Positions 31,954 to 40,719 of a stretch of 42,221 nt of DNA are shown piece by piece. The position numbers and the translations under genes are program-made. Location: contig SUZP01000011.1 of NCBI GenBank assembly GCA_015059865.1, positions 1 through 42,221 on the forward strand, read 5' to 3'. This stretch comes from Rikenellaceae bacterium. GTDB taxonomy: Bacteria; Bacteroidota; Bacteroidia; Bacteroidales; Rikenellaceae. Within the stretch, counting starts at the first letter, position 1. The number at the start of each line of letters is the position of its first letter. The notes below the pieces were generated by a model. That model did not search any database. It saw only the letters and a list, made by a program, of their open reading frames with translations, and was not told the DNA's origin.

Positions 31954-33429
31954 ATGGCTAAACCAAAACTTCTTCTTTACAACACGCTCTCACGCCGCAA
32001 GGAGGCGTTTGAGCCGATAAACGAAGGTCGTGTCGGAATGTATGTCTGCGGACCAACCGTATATGGCGACCCACACCTCGGACACACACGACCTGCTATC
32101 ACCTTCGACCTCTTGTTCCGCTACTTGAAGGCGGAGGGCTACAAGGTGCGCTATGTGCGCAATATTACCGATGTAGGTCACCTCGAACACGATGCCGATG
32201 AGGGCGAGGACAAAATCGCAAAGAAGGCTCGTTTGGAGCAGTTGGAGCCTATGGAGGTTGCCCACTACTACACCGAGCGTTACAAGACCTTTATGGCGAA
32301 GTTGGGTGTGCAAACCCCATCGATTGAACCTCACGCATCGGGACACATCATCGAGCAGATTGACTTCGTGAAGCGCATTATCGATGCCGGCTACGCCTAC
32401 GAGTCGAATGGCTCTATCTATTTCGATGTCGAGAAGTACAACAAGGATTTTCGTTATGGCGTATTGTCAGGCCGCAACCTTGATGATATTGTAACCGACA
32501 CCCGTCAGCTCGATGGTCAGCAGGATAAGCACCACTCCTACGACTTTGCGTTGTGGAAGAAGGCGGCACCGGAGCATATTATGCGTTGGCCTTCGCCGTG
32601 GAGCGATGGTTTTCCGGGTTGGCACATGGAGTGCTCGGCGATGAGTACCAAGTACCTCGGCGAGAAGTTCGATATTCACGGAGGCGGTATGGACTTGATG
32701 TTCCCTCACCACGAGTGCGAGATTGCGCAATCTACCGCAGCTCTCGGACACGACTCGGCTCGCTATTGGGTACACAACAATATGATTACCATCAACGGCA
32801 AGAAGATGGGTAAGTCGTACAACAACTTCATCACCCTCGAACAGATGTTCAACGGCGACCACCCTGCATTGGAGCAGGCGTACTCGCCAATGACTGTGCG
32901 TTTCTTTATCTTGCAGGCGCACTATCGCTCTACGCTCGACTTCTCGAATGAGGCGTTGCAGGCGGCAGAGAAGGGCTTGGACCGCTTGATGAAGGGTATC
33001 GAGGCGTTGCACAAAGCACCTGCTTCGGCTTCGTCATCGTTTGATGTCGATGAGATTGAGAGCCGCTGTGCCGAGGCTATGGCTGACGATTTGAACTCGC
33101 CAATCGTGATTTCGACTATGTTCGACTATGTTCGACTCTTCAACCAACTCTCGGAGGGTAAGCAGACCTTGACAGCTGAGGATAAGGCAAAGGCAGAGGC
33201 TATCGTCAATCGTTGGGTGTTCGATATTCTCGGTTTGGAGAATGAGAATGCCGAGGCGGCAGGTGGCAAGGATATGCTCTCGCCACTTGTGACGATGTTG
33301 CTCGATATGCGTATGCAGGCAAAGGCTGATAAAAATTGGGCGTTGTCCGACGAAATTCGTGATAAACTCACCGCCATTGGCATCCGCGTTAAGGATAGAA
33401 AAGATGGCTACGATTGGGAGGTGATGTAG
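31954..33429 (+). CDS. cysS: Cysteine--tRNA ligase
   Basis: A 491-residue class I synthetase that charges tRNA-Cys. The zinc ligand C32 in [11 protein letters not shown] and the HLGH signature (41-44) are at the N terminus; C227 and H252 in MECSAMS...[15 protein letters not shown] complete the metal site. The KMSKS loop reads KMGKS (284-288), a variant that is usual in Bacteroidota CysRS. Length is normal. It follows the DUF2723 gene by 23 bases and is probably co-transcribed with it. Confidence 0.97.
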   Translation: MAKPKLLLYNTLSRRKEAFEPINEGRVGMYVCGPTVYGDPHLGHTRPAITFDLLFRYLKAEGYKVRYVRNITDVGHLEHDADEGEDKIAKKARLEQLEPMEVAHYYTERYKTFMAKLGVQTPSIEPHASGHIIEQIDFVKRIIDAGYAYESNGSIYFDVEKYNKDFRYGVLSGRNLDDIVTDTRQLDGQQDKHHSYDFALWKKAAPEHIMRWPSPWSDGFPGWHMECSAMSTKYLGEKFDIHGGGMDLMFPHHECEIAQSTAALGHDSARYWVHNNMITINGKKMGKSYNNFITLEQMFNGDHPALEQAYSPMTVRFFILQAHYRSTLDFSNEALQAAEKGLDRLMKGIEALHKAPASASSSFDVDEIESRCAEAMADDLNSPIVISTMFDYVRLFNQLSEGKQTLTAEDKAKAEAIVNRWVFDILGLENENAEAAGGKDMLSPLVTMLLDMRMQAKADKNWALSDEIRDKLTAIGIRVKDRKDGYDWEVM

Positions 33430-33536
33430 TCGTGTCGTAGGTTCGATTTTGCTGCTAAAAAAAAGTAAAAAGTAGAGAAAAAAGGAGTTCTATTTTAAAA
33501 AAAATGGTCAAATTGCAAAGTTTATCTACGAAATAA

Positions 33537-33567
33537 TTTGCAAATTGATAAAAAAGCTATACCTTAG
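33537..33567 (+). promoter_or_regulatory. Promoter of aspA
   Basis: TTTG (33537-33540) and TACCTTAG (33560-33567) are separated by exactly 19 bp. The -7 box has one departure from TAnnTTTG. The leader is about 46 bases and very AT-rich. Confidence 0.6.
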
Positions 33568-33620
33568 TATAATTTTATAAGCAAGAACAAATAACACAAA
33601 TTAAAATTCAAAAAAAAACT

Positions 33621-35054
33621 ATGGCTACTAAGTATTCAGGTAAAACTCGCGTTGAGAGTGACCTTCTCGGCGAGATGGAGGTGCCAGTAGAGGCTCTCTA
33701 TGGTGTGCAGACATTGCGTGGTATCGAGAATTTTCCAATTAGCCGTTTTCACCTTAACGACTATCCTTTGTTTATCAATGGCTTGGCAATGACCAAGTTG
33801 GGTGCTGCTGAGGCTAACCATCAGCTCGGTCTTTTGACTGACGCTCAGTTCGATGGTATCTCGAAGGCTTGTCTTGAAATCTTGAATGGAGAGCACCACG
33901 ACCAGTTCCCTTGCGATATGATTCAGGGAGGTGCAGGTACAACTACCAATATGAATGCTAACGAAGTTATCGCTAACCGCGCGCTCCAAATTATGGGACA
34001 CGAGGCGGGAGAGTATCAGTACTGCTCGCCAAACGACCATGTGAACTGCTCGCAGTCTACTAACGATGCTTACCCTTGCGCTATTCACCTCGGTCTTTAC
34101 GCTACACACTTGGTATATATGCAGCACTACAACGCCTTGATTGAGTCGTTCGAGAAGAAGGCTAAGGAGTTTGCTCACATCTTGAAGATGGGCCGTACCC
34201 AGCTCGAAGATGCAGTGCCAATGACTCTCGGTCAGACCTTCGGTGCTTTTGCTCAGATTTTGAAGGAGGAGCGCAAGAATCTCGAATTTGCTGCTGAGGA
34301 GTTCCTCACAGTGAATATGGGTGCTACCGCTATCGGTACAGGTATCTGCTCGGAGCCTGGATATTCGGAGAAGTGTGTGGCTGCTTTGCGCGAGATTACA
34401 GGTTGGGACATCAAACTCGCTGAGGACCTCGTAGCAGCAACTTCGGATACTACTTGTATGGTTGGCTACTCTTCGGCTCTTCGCCGCGTGGCTGTTAAGC
34501 TCAACAAGATTTGTAACGACCTTCGCCTCTTGGCTTCGGGACCTCGTTGCGGTCTTCACGAGTTCGACCTTCCAGCTCGTCAGCCAGGTTCGTCGATTAT
34601 GCCGGGTAAGGTAAATCCAGTTATTCCTGAGGTGATGAACCAGATTTGCTACAAGGTTATCGGTAACGACGCTTGCGTTGCAATGTGCGCACAGGAGGCT
34701 CAGATGGAGCTCAATGCAATGGAGCCTACAATGGCACAGTGCTGCTTCGAGTCGGCAGAGATTATGATGAACGGTTTTGATACCCTCCGCGTAAATTGCG
34801 TTGATGGCATCAAGGCTAACGAGGAGCAGTGCCGCCAGTATGTTCACAATAGCATCGGTATCGTTACAGCTCTCAACCCAATCATTGGTTACAAGAATTC
34901 GACCAAGATTGCTAAGGAGGCTCTCGCAACTGGTGGTAGCGTTTACGACCTCGTACTCGAACACGGCGTTCTTACGAAGGAGGAGCTCGACACTATTCTC
35001 TCGCCAGAGAATATGATTAAGCCAGTGAAGCTCAATATCAAGCCTCGTCGATAG
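33621..35054 (+). CDS. aspA: Aspartate ammonia-lyase
   Basis: A 477-residue member of the fumarase/aspartase superfamily. It releases ammonia from L-aspartate to give fumarate, which can feed the fumarate reductase whose subunit opens this window. Seen are TRVESDLLGEMEVP at the N terminus, TTTNMNANEVIANRA (108-122), NCSQSTNDAYP (142-152), and the catalytic SS loop with the superfamily signature GSSIMPGKVNP (323-333). The aspartase-type N terminus separates it from fumarase C. Codon use suggests high expression. It is flanked by its own promoter and terminator. Confidence 0.95.
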   Translation: MATKYSGKTRVESDLLGEMEVPVEALYGVQTLRGIENFPISRFHLNDYPLFINGLAMTKLGAAEANHQLGLLTDAQFDGISKACLEILNGEHHDQFPCDMIQGGAGTTTNMNANEVIANRALQIMGHEAGEYQYCSPNDHVNCSQSTNDAYPCAIHLGLYATHLVYMQHYNALIESFEKKAKEFAHILKMGRTQLEDAVPMTLGQTFGAFAQILKEERKNLEFAAEEFLTVNMGATAIGTGICSEPGYSEKCVAALREITGWDIKLAEDLVAATSDTTCMVGYSSALRRVAVKLNKICNDLRLLASGPRCGLHEFDLPARQPGSSIMPGKVNPVIPEVMNQICYKVIGNDACVAMCAQEAQMELNAMEPTMAQCCFESAEIMMNGFDTLRVNCVDGIKANEEQCRQYVHNSIGIVTALNPIIGYKNSTKIAKEALATGGSVYDLVLEHGVLTKEELDTILSPENMIKPVKLNIKPRR

Positions 35055-35074
35055 AGAGGGTAACTTCTGACAAA

Positions 35075-35117
35075 AAGGGTGTGGCTAAAAGATTAAAGTT
35101 AGCCACGCCCTTATTTG
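35075..35117 (+). terminator. Terminator after aspA
   Basis: AAGGGTGTGGCTAA (35075-35088) pairs with TTAGCCACGCCCTT (35099-35112) with one G-T pair, followed by ATTTGTTG. Confidence 0.75.
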
Positions 35118-35200
35118 TTGTTGCGGTTTGAGATAAAAAAGATTTCGACTTTCAACTTTTAATTTTTTCTTTTGCATAGCTAATGGGCTGTGCAAGAATT

Positions 35201-35899
35201 ATGGGAGGTTTCAAGTTTAAACAGTTTGCTGTCGAGCAGGAGGATGTGGCGATGAAGGTCGGCACCGATGGTGTATTGCTCGGTGCGTGGGCGGAGTGCG
35301 AGGGTGCAAGGCGCATTCTCGATATCGGCACAGGTACGGGCGTTATCGCTCTGCAAATGGCGCAGCGTAACCCTATGGCGCAGGTGCAAGCGGTCGAAAT
35401 TGACGAAACCGCAGCAAAAAGAGCGAGAGCCAACTTCGATAACTCCCCTTGGGCGGAGCGACTGCAAGTGGCGCAGACCGCCGTGCAGGAGTTTGCTCCG
35501 ACCGAGAAGTTCGACCTTATCGTCTCCAATCCGCCATACTTTATCGACTCGTTGCTTCCGCCCGATGCGAAGCGTTCTACGGCTCGCCATACCCACGATT
35601 TGACCTTCGAGGAGTTGGATAGGGCGGTCGGGCGATTGCTTGCCGAGAATGGTAGGTTTGCGCTGATTTTACCCACAACGGAGTTTGAAAAATACCTGTC
35701 GCTCACGCAGTTGCATCTTGCTCGCCGTTGTGATGTCTGTCCGATAGATGGCGGTGCTGTCAAGCGCGTTATGGGCGAGTTTGCAAAGCAAAAGCCGACC
35801 GCAGTGGCGCACGAAAATATCGCAATAGAGAAGGGTAGGCGAGGCGACTACACCGATGAATACCGCGCCTTGACAAAAGATTTTTACCTGAAATTTTGA
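35201..35899 (+). CDS. trmN6: tRNA1(Val) A37 N6-methyltransferase
   Basis: A 232-residue SAM-dependent methyltransferase of the YfiC/TrmN6 type, which modifies A37 of tRNA1(Val). The conserved opening FKFKQFAVEQEDVAMKVGTDGVLLGAW, the SAM loop DIGTGTG (41-47), an acidic end of strand 2 (AVEIDE) and the catalytic NPPY (110-113) are all present. I chose the ATG at 35201 because it directly precedes GGFKFKQF; an in-frame ATG at 35183 would add six residues and is possible. The next gene starts 47 bases downstream. Confidence 0.9.
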   Translation: MGGFKFKQFAVEQEDVAMKVGTDGVLLGAWAECEGARRILDIGTGTGVIALQMAQRNPMAQVQAVEIDETAAKRARANFDNSPWAERLQVAQTAVQEFAPTEKFDLIVSNPPYFIDSLLPPDAKRSTARHTHDLTFEELDRAVGRLLAENGRFALILPTTEFEKYLSLTQLHLARRCDVCPIDGGAVKRVMGEFAKQKPTAVAHENIAIEKGRRGDYTDEYRALTKDFYLKF

Positions 35900-35946
35900 T
35901 AATCATACGAAAAACTCCTATCTTCGTAACATAAAACAGAGCGATT

Positions 35947-36801
35947 ATGAAGAAGATTTTTGCAATTTTGGCCCTTGTAGGCGTTGCCACAACGGCCTTC
36001 GCACAAAATACGATAAAGGCCGGCTTGTACGACAAGCAGGGTAATGCGGTAGTTGCCGAGGCAGAGCCTGTGGTGGTAAATGTTACCTTGCGAGTTGCGA
36101 CCGAACACTTTAAGCCGGGTGTATATGCCCGCTATGCGCAAAAGTATCTCGGCAAGCGTGCAACCCTCTCGGAGTACTCTACGATAGAGTTGTTAGATGG
36201 TCGCTTGGCTCTCGGTGCTGCGGAGAAAGCAGCACCGCAGGTGGAGCAAGAGCCTTACTCGTTGCCATTGCCGTTGAATAGGGTATCCTCTATGGCGCAG
36301 ACCACCGAGGAGCAGGCTGCGGCTACGGCGGAGATGATTTTCTCGTTGCGTAAGCATCGCCTTGACCTTATTACGGGCGAGGCAGGCGAAAATGTCTTTG
36401 GTGCAGGTTTGAAGGCTGCGTTGGAGGAGATTGCACGAATGGAGAAGGAGTGTCTTGATATGTTCTATGGTGCGAAGACCACCACCGAGCAACTCCATAC
36501 TTTCAATATCGCAATTACCCCCGACAAGGGTGAGTATATGGTCTGTCGTTTCAGCGAGAAATCGGGTGTTGTCGCGTCTGACGATTTGTCGGGTATGCCT
36601 ATCGTTGTGAAGGTCGAGACTGAGAAGCACAAGGAGTATCCACAGTTGCAACCGCTTGGACCAAAGGATAAGGTGTCGGCCGAGTATCTTATCGTTCCGC
36701 AGTCGAAGTGTTCGCTTGTGGGCGAGGCTACGCTGATGGATACCCTCGAATTTGCCTCTCCGTTGTACGGCAAAAGTGTAACAGCCCTTCCTATTAAGTA
36801 G
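35947..36801 (+). CDS. DUF4831 family exported protein
   Basis: A 284-residue protein with a clear signal peptide (KKIFAILALVGVATTAFAQ) and a C-terminal body matching what I recall of DUF4831, a Bacteroidota-specific family of unknown function. Recognisable stretches include HFKPGVYARYAQKYLG near the N terminus and EQAAATAEMIFSLRKHRLDLITGEAGE in the middle. It lacks a lipobox, so it is probably periplasmic or outer-membrane associated. The downstream AlkD-like gene starts one base after its stop, which argues for one operon. Confidence 0.8.
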   Translation: MKKIFAILALVGVATTAFAQNTIKAGLYDKQGNAVVAEAEPVVVNVTLRVATEHFKPGVYARYAQKYLGKRATLSEYSTIELLDGRLALGAAEKAAPQVEQEPYSLPLPLNRVSSMAQTTEEQAAATAEMIFSLRKHRLDLITGEAGENVFGAGLKAALEEIARMEKECLDMFYGAKTTTEQLHTFNIAITPDKGEYMVCRFSEKSGVVASDDLSGMPIVVKVETEKHKEYPQLQPLGPKDKVSAEYLIVPQSKCSLVGEATLMDTLEFASPLYGKSVTALPIK

Positions 36802-36802
36802 T

Positions 36803-37417
36803 ATGTTGGAGCAGAAAAAACGCCTGCTGCTATTCCGTCTTCGCAAGGAGATGAATGGTGCTGCGCTCGATACGATGCGCTATTTCGGTGCAGACTACGA
36901 GCGTAACTATGGCGTGCAGATATACGCCATTCGTAACCTTGCGCGAGAGATTGGTACCGACCACGAATTGGCAGAGTACTTCTATACGCAAAATATCCGT
37001 GAGGTGCGCCTTGTGGCGTTGTGGATTGCAGATGCAGAGAGGATTACAACTCCCGATTTTGATTTTTGGGCTTCGGGGATTATCAACTCCGAGGTTGCCG
37101 AGCAGGCTTCGCACGCACTCCTGAGTCGCATTGCAGATGTTGCAGATTTATTGCAGAGGTGGTGCAGCTCGGATAATGCCCTGCTTGCCTACTGCGCCCT
37201 GCTCTCGGCGGCTCGCAATGGTGGGGTAGAGCCTACCGCAGCGGTAAGTGCTATCTTGTCGGCAGTCGCAAAGTTCTCGGATAATCGCCTTGTGGCGCAG
37301 GGCGCAACAGCTCTGGCTATGCAACTGAAAGAGGATATAATAGGTGCATTGCTCGATGCGCTACCCGACAACCCGACCGCGAAGTTGTTGAATGACGAGA
37401 TTTCGTGGATGAGATAG
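36803..37417 (+). CDS. DNA alkylation repair protein (AlkD-like HEAT repeats)
   Basis: A 204-residue all-helical protein. The opening (LLFRLRKEMNGAALDTMRYFGADYERNYGVQIYAIRNLAREI, read in parts) and REVRLVALWIAD match the Bacteroidota group annotated as DNA alkylation repair proteins, which are short relatives of the AlkD HEAT-repeat glycosylase. AlkD removes positively charged alkylated bases without flipping them. Whether this short form keeps the tryptophan/aspartate site cannot be judged by eye. Its ATG is one base past the stop of the DUF4831 gene. Confidence 0.75.
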   Translation: MLEQKKRLLLFRLRKEMNGAALDTMRYFGADYERNYGVQIYAIRNLAREIGTDHELAEYFYTQNIREVRLVALWIADAERITTPDFDFWASGIINSEVAEQASHALLSRIADVADLLQRWCSSDNALLAYCALLSAARNGGVEPTAAVSAILSAVAKFSDNRLVAQGATALAMQLKEDIIGALLDALPDNPTAKLLNDEISWMR

Positions 37418-37425
37418 GTTTTTTA

Positions 37426-37450
37426 AAGAGTTACTGAGTAGCTCTTGTTT
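37426..37450 (+). terminator. Possible terminator between the AlkD-like gene and trmB
   Basis: AAGAGTTACT and AGTAGCTCTT form a compact imperfect hairpin followed by GTTT in the 31-base gap between convergent genes. It overlaps the very end of trmB by two bases. Confidence 0.4.
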
Positions 37451-38204
37451 AGTGCTTTACGGCTTTTCGCTCCTCCTCGCCATCTTTTTCGAGGATGTTG
37501 TCGCCCTCCCAATCGAACATCGGAAACTCTGTGCGCTCGCCCAACTGGAAACGAGTGTAGGTTATCGGCAGGCCTCGTTCGAGGTACATCTGCTCGTATG
37601 CAGTCTTTACCGACAACACCTCGTCGGCATAACCTGAGCCGTAGATATCGTTGTTTGCCACCTCGCACTTCAAACCGAACTTCTCGATTACAGCCGAGGT
37701 GTAGGCGAAGAGGTGTTGCGAGTCGGTTTTCAGATTTATCCAACCATCCTTACGGAGTAACTTGGCGTAGTACTCCAAAAATATAGGTGCTGTAAGGCGC
37801 TTCTTCGCACGCTTGGTGCGCAACTGTGGGTCCGGAAAAGTAATCCAAATCTCATCAACTTCGCCCTCGGCAAAGAGTGATGTTATAAACTCGATGCGTG
37901 CACGCAAGAAGCCCACATTACCCATCTTGCGCTCCGTGGCGGTCTTTGCACCACGCCAAATTCGCGCACCTTTGATATCCACACCGATAAAGTTCTTGTC
38001 GGGGTTGCGCTCGGCGAGGGCAACGGTATATTCGCCCTTGCCGCAACCGAGTTCGAGAACTATCGGATTGTCGTTGCGAAAGAAATCCTTGCGCCAATTA
38101 CCTTTCAACGGGTGGTCGGTGCGAAACATCTCCTCGAATGCCGGTTGCACGAAACACTCGAAGGTTAGATTTTCTGCAAATTTTCTGAGTTTATCTTTTC
38201 CCAT
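37449..38204 (-). CDS. trmB: tRNA (guanine-N7)-methyltransferase
   Basis: A 251-residue SAM-dependent methyltransferase that makes m7G46 in tRNA. The SAM motif VLELGCGKGEY (49-59), the acidic strand end GVDIKG, and the catalytic/substrate motif ITFPDPQLRTKRAKKRL are typical of TrmB, as is the late TDSQHLFAYT. Length is normal for Bacteroidota. A heptamer-repeat spacer separates it from the upstream gldH gene in the same direction. Confidence 0.95.
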   Translation of the reverse strand: MGKDKLRKFAENLTFECFVQPAFEEMFRTDHPLKGNWRKDFFRNDNPIVLELGCGKGEYTVALAERNPDKNFIGVDIKGARIWRGAKTATERKMGNVGFLRARIEFITSLFAEGEVDEIWITFPDPQLRTKRAKKRLTAPIFLEYYAKLLRKDGWINLKTDSQHLFAYTSAVIEKFGLKCEVANNDIYGSGYADEVLSVKTAYEQMYLERGLPITYTRFQLGERTEFPMFDWEGDNILEKDGEEERKAVKH

Positions 38205-38210
38205 TATTCT

Positions 38211-38281
38211 TTTGGGCCATTAGCTAAATTAAAAAACAAAATACCTTTAATTATCAATTGTCAATTCGTCAATTGTCAATT
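38211..38281. repeat. Heptamer repeat spacer between gldH and trmB
   Basis: CMATTGT-type units (CAATTGT, CAATTCGT, CAATTGT) lie at about 38254-38281 and run into the last codons of gldH; GCCATTAGCTAA at 38216 is the reverse complement of a GCTAATG/GCC heptamer pair. Confidence 0.6.
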
Positions 38282-38706
38282 AAATAGAGTTCTACTCCTA
38301 TCGCCTCGACACCTCGTACTGCCAATTGTGGCTCGAAGGAGAAGGTGTAGAGCCCTTTTTGATTTAGTAAAACATCTGCTCGATATGGCAGACTCTCGGT
38401 TGTTGCCACCGTAAGAGCAGTGCGAGGGTGTTGTAACACCAATACTATCTCCTCCTCAAAGTGGCGGGCATCGGGCGTCGTTATCGCCACTTTTAGTGGC
38501 AGGGTTGCCTGTCTGAAATTGTCGTTGTAGCGTAGTGCAATGTTGAGATTGCGCAACGAGATTGTATCGCTATTGTCGTATGTAATGCACTCTGCACTAT
38601 CCCACGACTGCACATCTACGCCCACCATCTGCGTATTTTGTGGGGCGAGGCAACTGCACATCGCCATAGCCAAAACAGCTACCATTATACGCACCCCCAT
38701 CTTCAT
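38269..38706 (-). CDS. gldH: Gliding motility lipoprotein GldH-like
   Basis: A 145-residue lipoprotein (leader ending MAMCS-C19). The pattern of short beta strands (SWDSAECITYDNSDTI, LNIALRYNDNFRQATLPLKVAITTP, GLYTFSFEPQLAVRGVEAIGVELYLID) matches GldH, and the position directly after ricT is the arrangement I know for gldH in Bacteroidota. GldH was defined in gliding Flavobacterium, where it is needed for motility; in non-gliding Bacteroidales its job is unknown. Its ATG is 5 bases after the ricT stop. The last codons overlap the neighbouring heptamer repeat. Confidence 0.75.
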   Translation of the reverse strand: MKMGVRIMVAVLAMAMCSCLAPQNTQMVGVDVQSWDSAECITYDNSDTISLRNLNIALRYNDNFRQATLPLKVAITTPDARHFEEEIVLVLQHPRTALTVATTESLPYRADVLLNQKGLYTFSFEPQLAVRGVEAIGVELYLIDN

Positions 38707-38711
38707 AACCT

Positions 38712-40043
38712 CTACTCCTGCTTTGGTTTGTTGTGGTTGTTGTGGCGGTGTTTGTGAGGTCTGTTGTGGCGGTTATTGCCCTGCTGACCACTCTGCTGAC
38801 CATTCTGCTGACCACCTTGATTGCCCTGCTGAACAGACTGGGCATTCTGGCTACCATTGTTGGCGTTGCTTTCTTTACTCTCCTTACTCTCGTCTCTCGT
38901 CTCTCGTCTCTCGTCTGAATTGTGGCGATTTTTCTTCTTTTTGCGCTTCTTCGCCTTGTCGAAACGGGTGATGCTATCCTCCTCGGTGCGATATGTTGGC
39001 TCCTCAACCTGTGGCTCGAAATCCTCACCGAGTATAGACTCCACCTTTTCGCCATTGCGATTTACAGAGAGAATTTCGCGCACACGCGATACCGGAATAG
39101 TTACCAAATTCGACATCGAATCCTTGCTTGTCGAGAAGGTCATCGTGTGGGCGAGGATATCGCTCTTTACGAGGAAGTATTCGCCATCAATAGCCTGCAA
39201 TGGCTCACGCAGACGCGGCATCGAACGACGAGCATCGGCATAGACATCATATTCGTAGGTTAGACAACACTTCAACTTTGAGCATTGACCAGCCAATTTC
39301 AATGGGTTAAGCGAGAGGTCTTGAACGCGCGCGGCACCCGTGGTGACGCTCGAAAAACTCGACACCCACGATGCACAACACAACTCGCGACCACAGGCTC
39401 CGATACCTCCGATGCGACCAGCCTCCTGACGAGCACCAATCTGCTTCATTTCGATACGGATGTGGAACTGCTCGGCAAAGACCTTGATGAGTTCGCGAAA
39501 ATCGACACGACCATCGGCAATGTAGTAGAATATCGCCTTAATCTTGTCGCCTTGATACTCCACATCGCCAATCTTCATATCGAGGCCCATGTCGGCTGCG
39601 ATTTGGCGCGAGCGAATCATCGTCTCGTGTTCGAGGGCGATGGCCTCCTGCCACTTCTCGATATCGTATGGGCGTGCCTTGCGGTAAATCTTCTTAAACT
39701 CGCCATTCTGCGGATTGAAGCCGAGGCGACGCATCTGTCGTGCCACCATATCGCCCGTGAGCGAGATGATGCCGATGTCGTGACCGGGCGAGGCCTCTAC
39801 GGCTACAATATCGCCAACTTGCAACTGCAAGTTATTGACATTCTGATAGAACGAGCGACGCGTATTCTTAAAGCGTACCTCGAAAATATCGGTCGGGAAG
39901 TTGTCGGGGTACTCTGCGAGCCAAGGCTCCTCGTGCAAGCGAAAACAGCCACGCGCCTCTCTTGCATAAGGCTCACCGGCCTCATTTACGCCGAATGCAA
40001 CGCCACGACCAACTTCGGGTTTATTATATTTTGTGTAATCCAT
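38712..40043 (-). CDS. ricT: PSP1-domain regulatory iron-sulfur protein RicT
   Basis: A 443-residue protein with a PSP1 C-terminal domain. The cysteine motifs CGRELCCASW and CSKLKCCLTYE are those of RicT/YaaT, a cytoplasmic Fe-S protein that in Bacillus acts with RicA/RicF on RNase Y and mRNA processing; its role in Bacteroidota is not known to me. The last 80 residues are not part of the conserved domain: a lysine-rich KKRKKKKN stretch, a charged segment DERRETRDESKE encoded by TCTCGTC x4 (38888-38915, opposite strand), and a Gln/Asn/His-rich tail. The ATG at 40043 lies after the promoter box at 40070; the longer in-frame start at 40082 precedes it. Confidence 0.9.
   Translation of the reverse strand: MDYTKYNKPEVGRGVAFGVNEAGEPYAREARGCFRLHEEPWLAEYPDNFPTDIFEVRFKNTRRSFYQNVNNLQLQVGDIVAVEASPGHDIGIISLTGDMVARQMRRLGFNPQNGEFKKIYRKARPYDIEKWQEAIALEHETMIRSRQIAADMGLDMKIGDVEYQGDKIKAIFYYIADGRVDFRELIKVFAEQFHIRIEMKQIGARQEAGRIGGIGACGRELCCASWVSSFSSVTTGAARVQDLSLNPLKLAGQCSKLKCCLTYEYDVYADARRSMPRLREPLQAIDGEYFLVKSDILAHTMTFSTSKDSMSNLVTIPVSRVREILSVNRNGEKVESILGEDFEPQVEEPTYRTEEDSITRFDKAKKRKKKKNRHNSDERRETRDESKESKESNANNGSQNAQSVQQGNQGGQQNGQQSGQQGNNRHNRPHKHRHNNHNKPKQE
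38888..38915 (+). repeat. TCTCGTC x4 heptamer array inside ricT
   Basis: Four exact 7-bp units followed by TGAA, identical to the intergenic array at 24890-24917 plus its flank. Because 7 is not a multiple of 3, gain or loss of one unit would shift the ricT frame and change the C-terminal tail. Confidence 0.9.
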
Positions 40044-40069
40044 AATTTCGCAAAAGTCAATATTTTGCC

Positions 40070-40077
40070 CAAAGATA
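40070..40077 (-). promoter_or_regulatory. -7 box of the ricT promoter
   Basis: TATCTTTG on the minus strand, a perfect box, 26 bases upstream of the ATG at 40043. No -33 element is evident in the AT-rich repeat behind it. Confidence 0.6.
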
Positions 40078-40085
40078 CGCAAAAA

Positions 40086-40115
40086 AAATAAGAATTAAGA
40101 ATTAAAAATTAAGAA
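40086..40115 (+). repeat. AATTAAR heptamer repeat
   Basis: Four units of period 7 (AATAAGA ATTAAGA ATTAAAA ATTAAGA), of the same family as 25028-25059. Confidence 0.7.
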
Positions 40116-40137
40116 TTTTCGGAATTATACACTTTTA

Positions 40138-40240
40138 ACTCGCACTCTGCGCTCTCTATAAAGCGAACAGAGTGAGCCCCTCTCGGTAAGGGCGAAACAC
40201 TCGCCCCCAGTAAGTACCAAAGCCCCTCCCCAGAAAACTT
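40138..40240 (-). repeat. Degenerate mini-hairpin unit (relative of the 107-bp repeat)
   Basis: Read leftward, this contains GGCGCAAGTTTTCTGGGG, then TACTTACTGGGG followed by GGGCGA-GTGTT-TCGCCC, then a further weak hairpin (GCCC/GGGC) and a CTCT/AGAG stem. Order and spacer match the 24.7-kb units (GGCGCAGTTTAACTGGGG, TTTACTGGGG, GGGCGG-GCGTT-CCGCCC), with both arms of the second stem changed together (GGGCGA/TCGCCC for GGGCGG/CCGCCC). Confidence 0.65.
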
Positions 40241-40316
40241 GCGCCTTGACAAGTGTAAGAGTTCGGATAACAAAAAAAGCCAATGGCTAATGAACAAAGA
40301 CTCTTTGTTGTGTGCT

Positions 40317-40691
40317 CTATCTCTTCTCTTTTTTCAGTGTAGCGAACGAGAGTATGTGCCACGAAATTCCGATGGCGAGGAGCGTCATCAGCAGCTGTGC
40401 CCACCACCACTCATCGACCACCGCAAAGATGCAGTAGCCTATTGTGAGCCACACCATCGATACCGATATAATCTTTACACGCAACGGTATGGCACGATAT
40501 TCTCTGAAATTGCGGATATACTCGCCAAAGACTTTGTGATTTAGTAGCCACTCGTAGAGTGTCGGCGAAGCCTTAACCCACGCCGCAGCCGACAAGAGCA
40601 GAAATGGGGTAGTGGGCAATATCGGGAGAAACATTCCCGTAACGCCAAGTGCGAGCGATATGCAACCAACTATGATTAAAAATATCTTCAT
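40317..40691 (-). CDS. DUF454 (YbaN-like) inner-membrane protein
   Basis: A 124-residue hydrophobic protein. The opening ALGVTGMFLPILPTTPFLLLSAAAWVKAS and the following YEWLLNHKVFGEYIRNFREYRAIP are the hallmark of DUF454/YbaN. Three membrane segments are visible (about 3-35, 69-88, 92-115). The function of the family is unknown. The start at 40691 is 11 bases inside the minus-strand promoter box at 40702-40709, which excludes the longer frame. It is divergent from rpiB. Confidence 0.85.
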   Translation of the reverse strand: MKIFLIIVGCISLALGVTGMFLPILPTTPFLLLSAAAWVKASPTLYEWLLNHKVFGEYIRNFREYRAIPLRVKIISVSMVWLTIGYCIFAVVDEWWWAQLLMTLLAIGISWHILSFATLKKEKR

Positions 40692-40701
40692 ATTTGTGCT
40701 A

Positions 40702-40709
40702 CAAAGATA
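40702..40709 (-). promoter_or_regulatory. -7 box of the DUF454 gene promoter
   Basis: TATCTTTG on the minus strand, 10 bases before the ATG at 40691, implying a very short leader or none. It faces an identical box on the plus strand at 40720-40727. Confidence 0.65.
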
Positions 40710-40719
40710 CAAAAATTTA

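Noticed and set aside
33636..34964. 442-residue open frame on the minus strand opposite aspA
   Set aside because: aspA is certain; strong codon bias in aspA keeps the opposite frame open.
40044..40082. Upstream in-frame start of ricT
   Set aside because: It precedes the -7 box at 40070-40077, so it would not be in the transcript.
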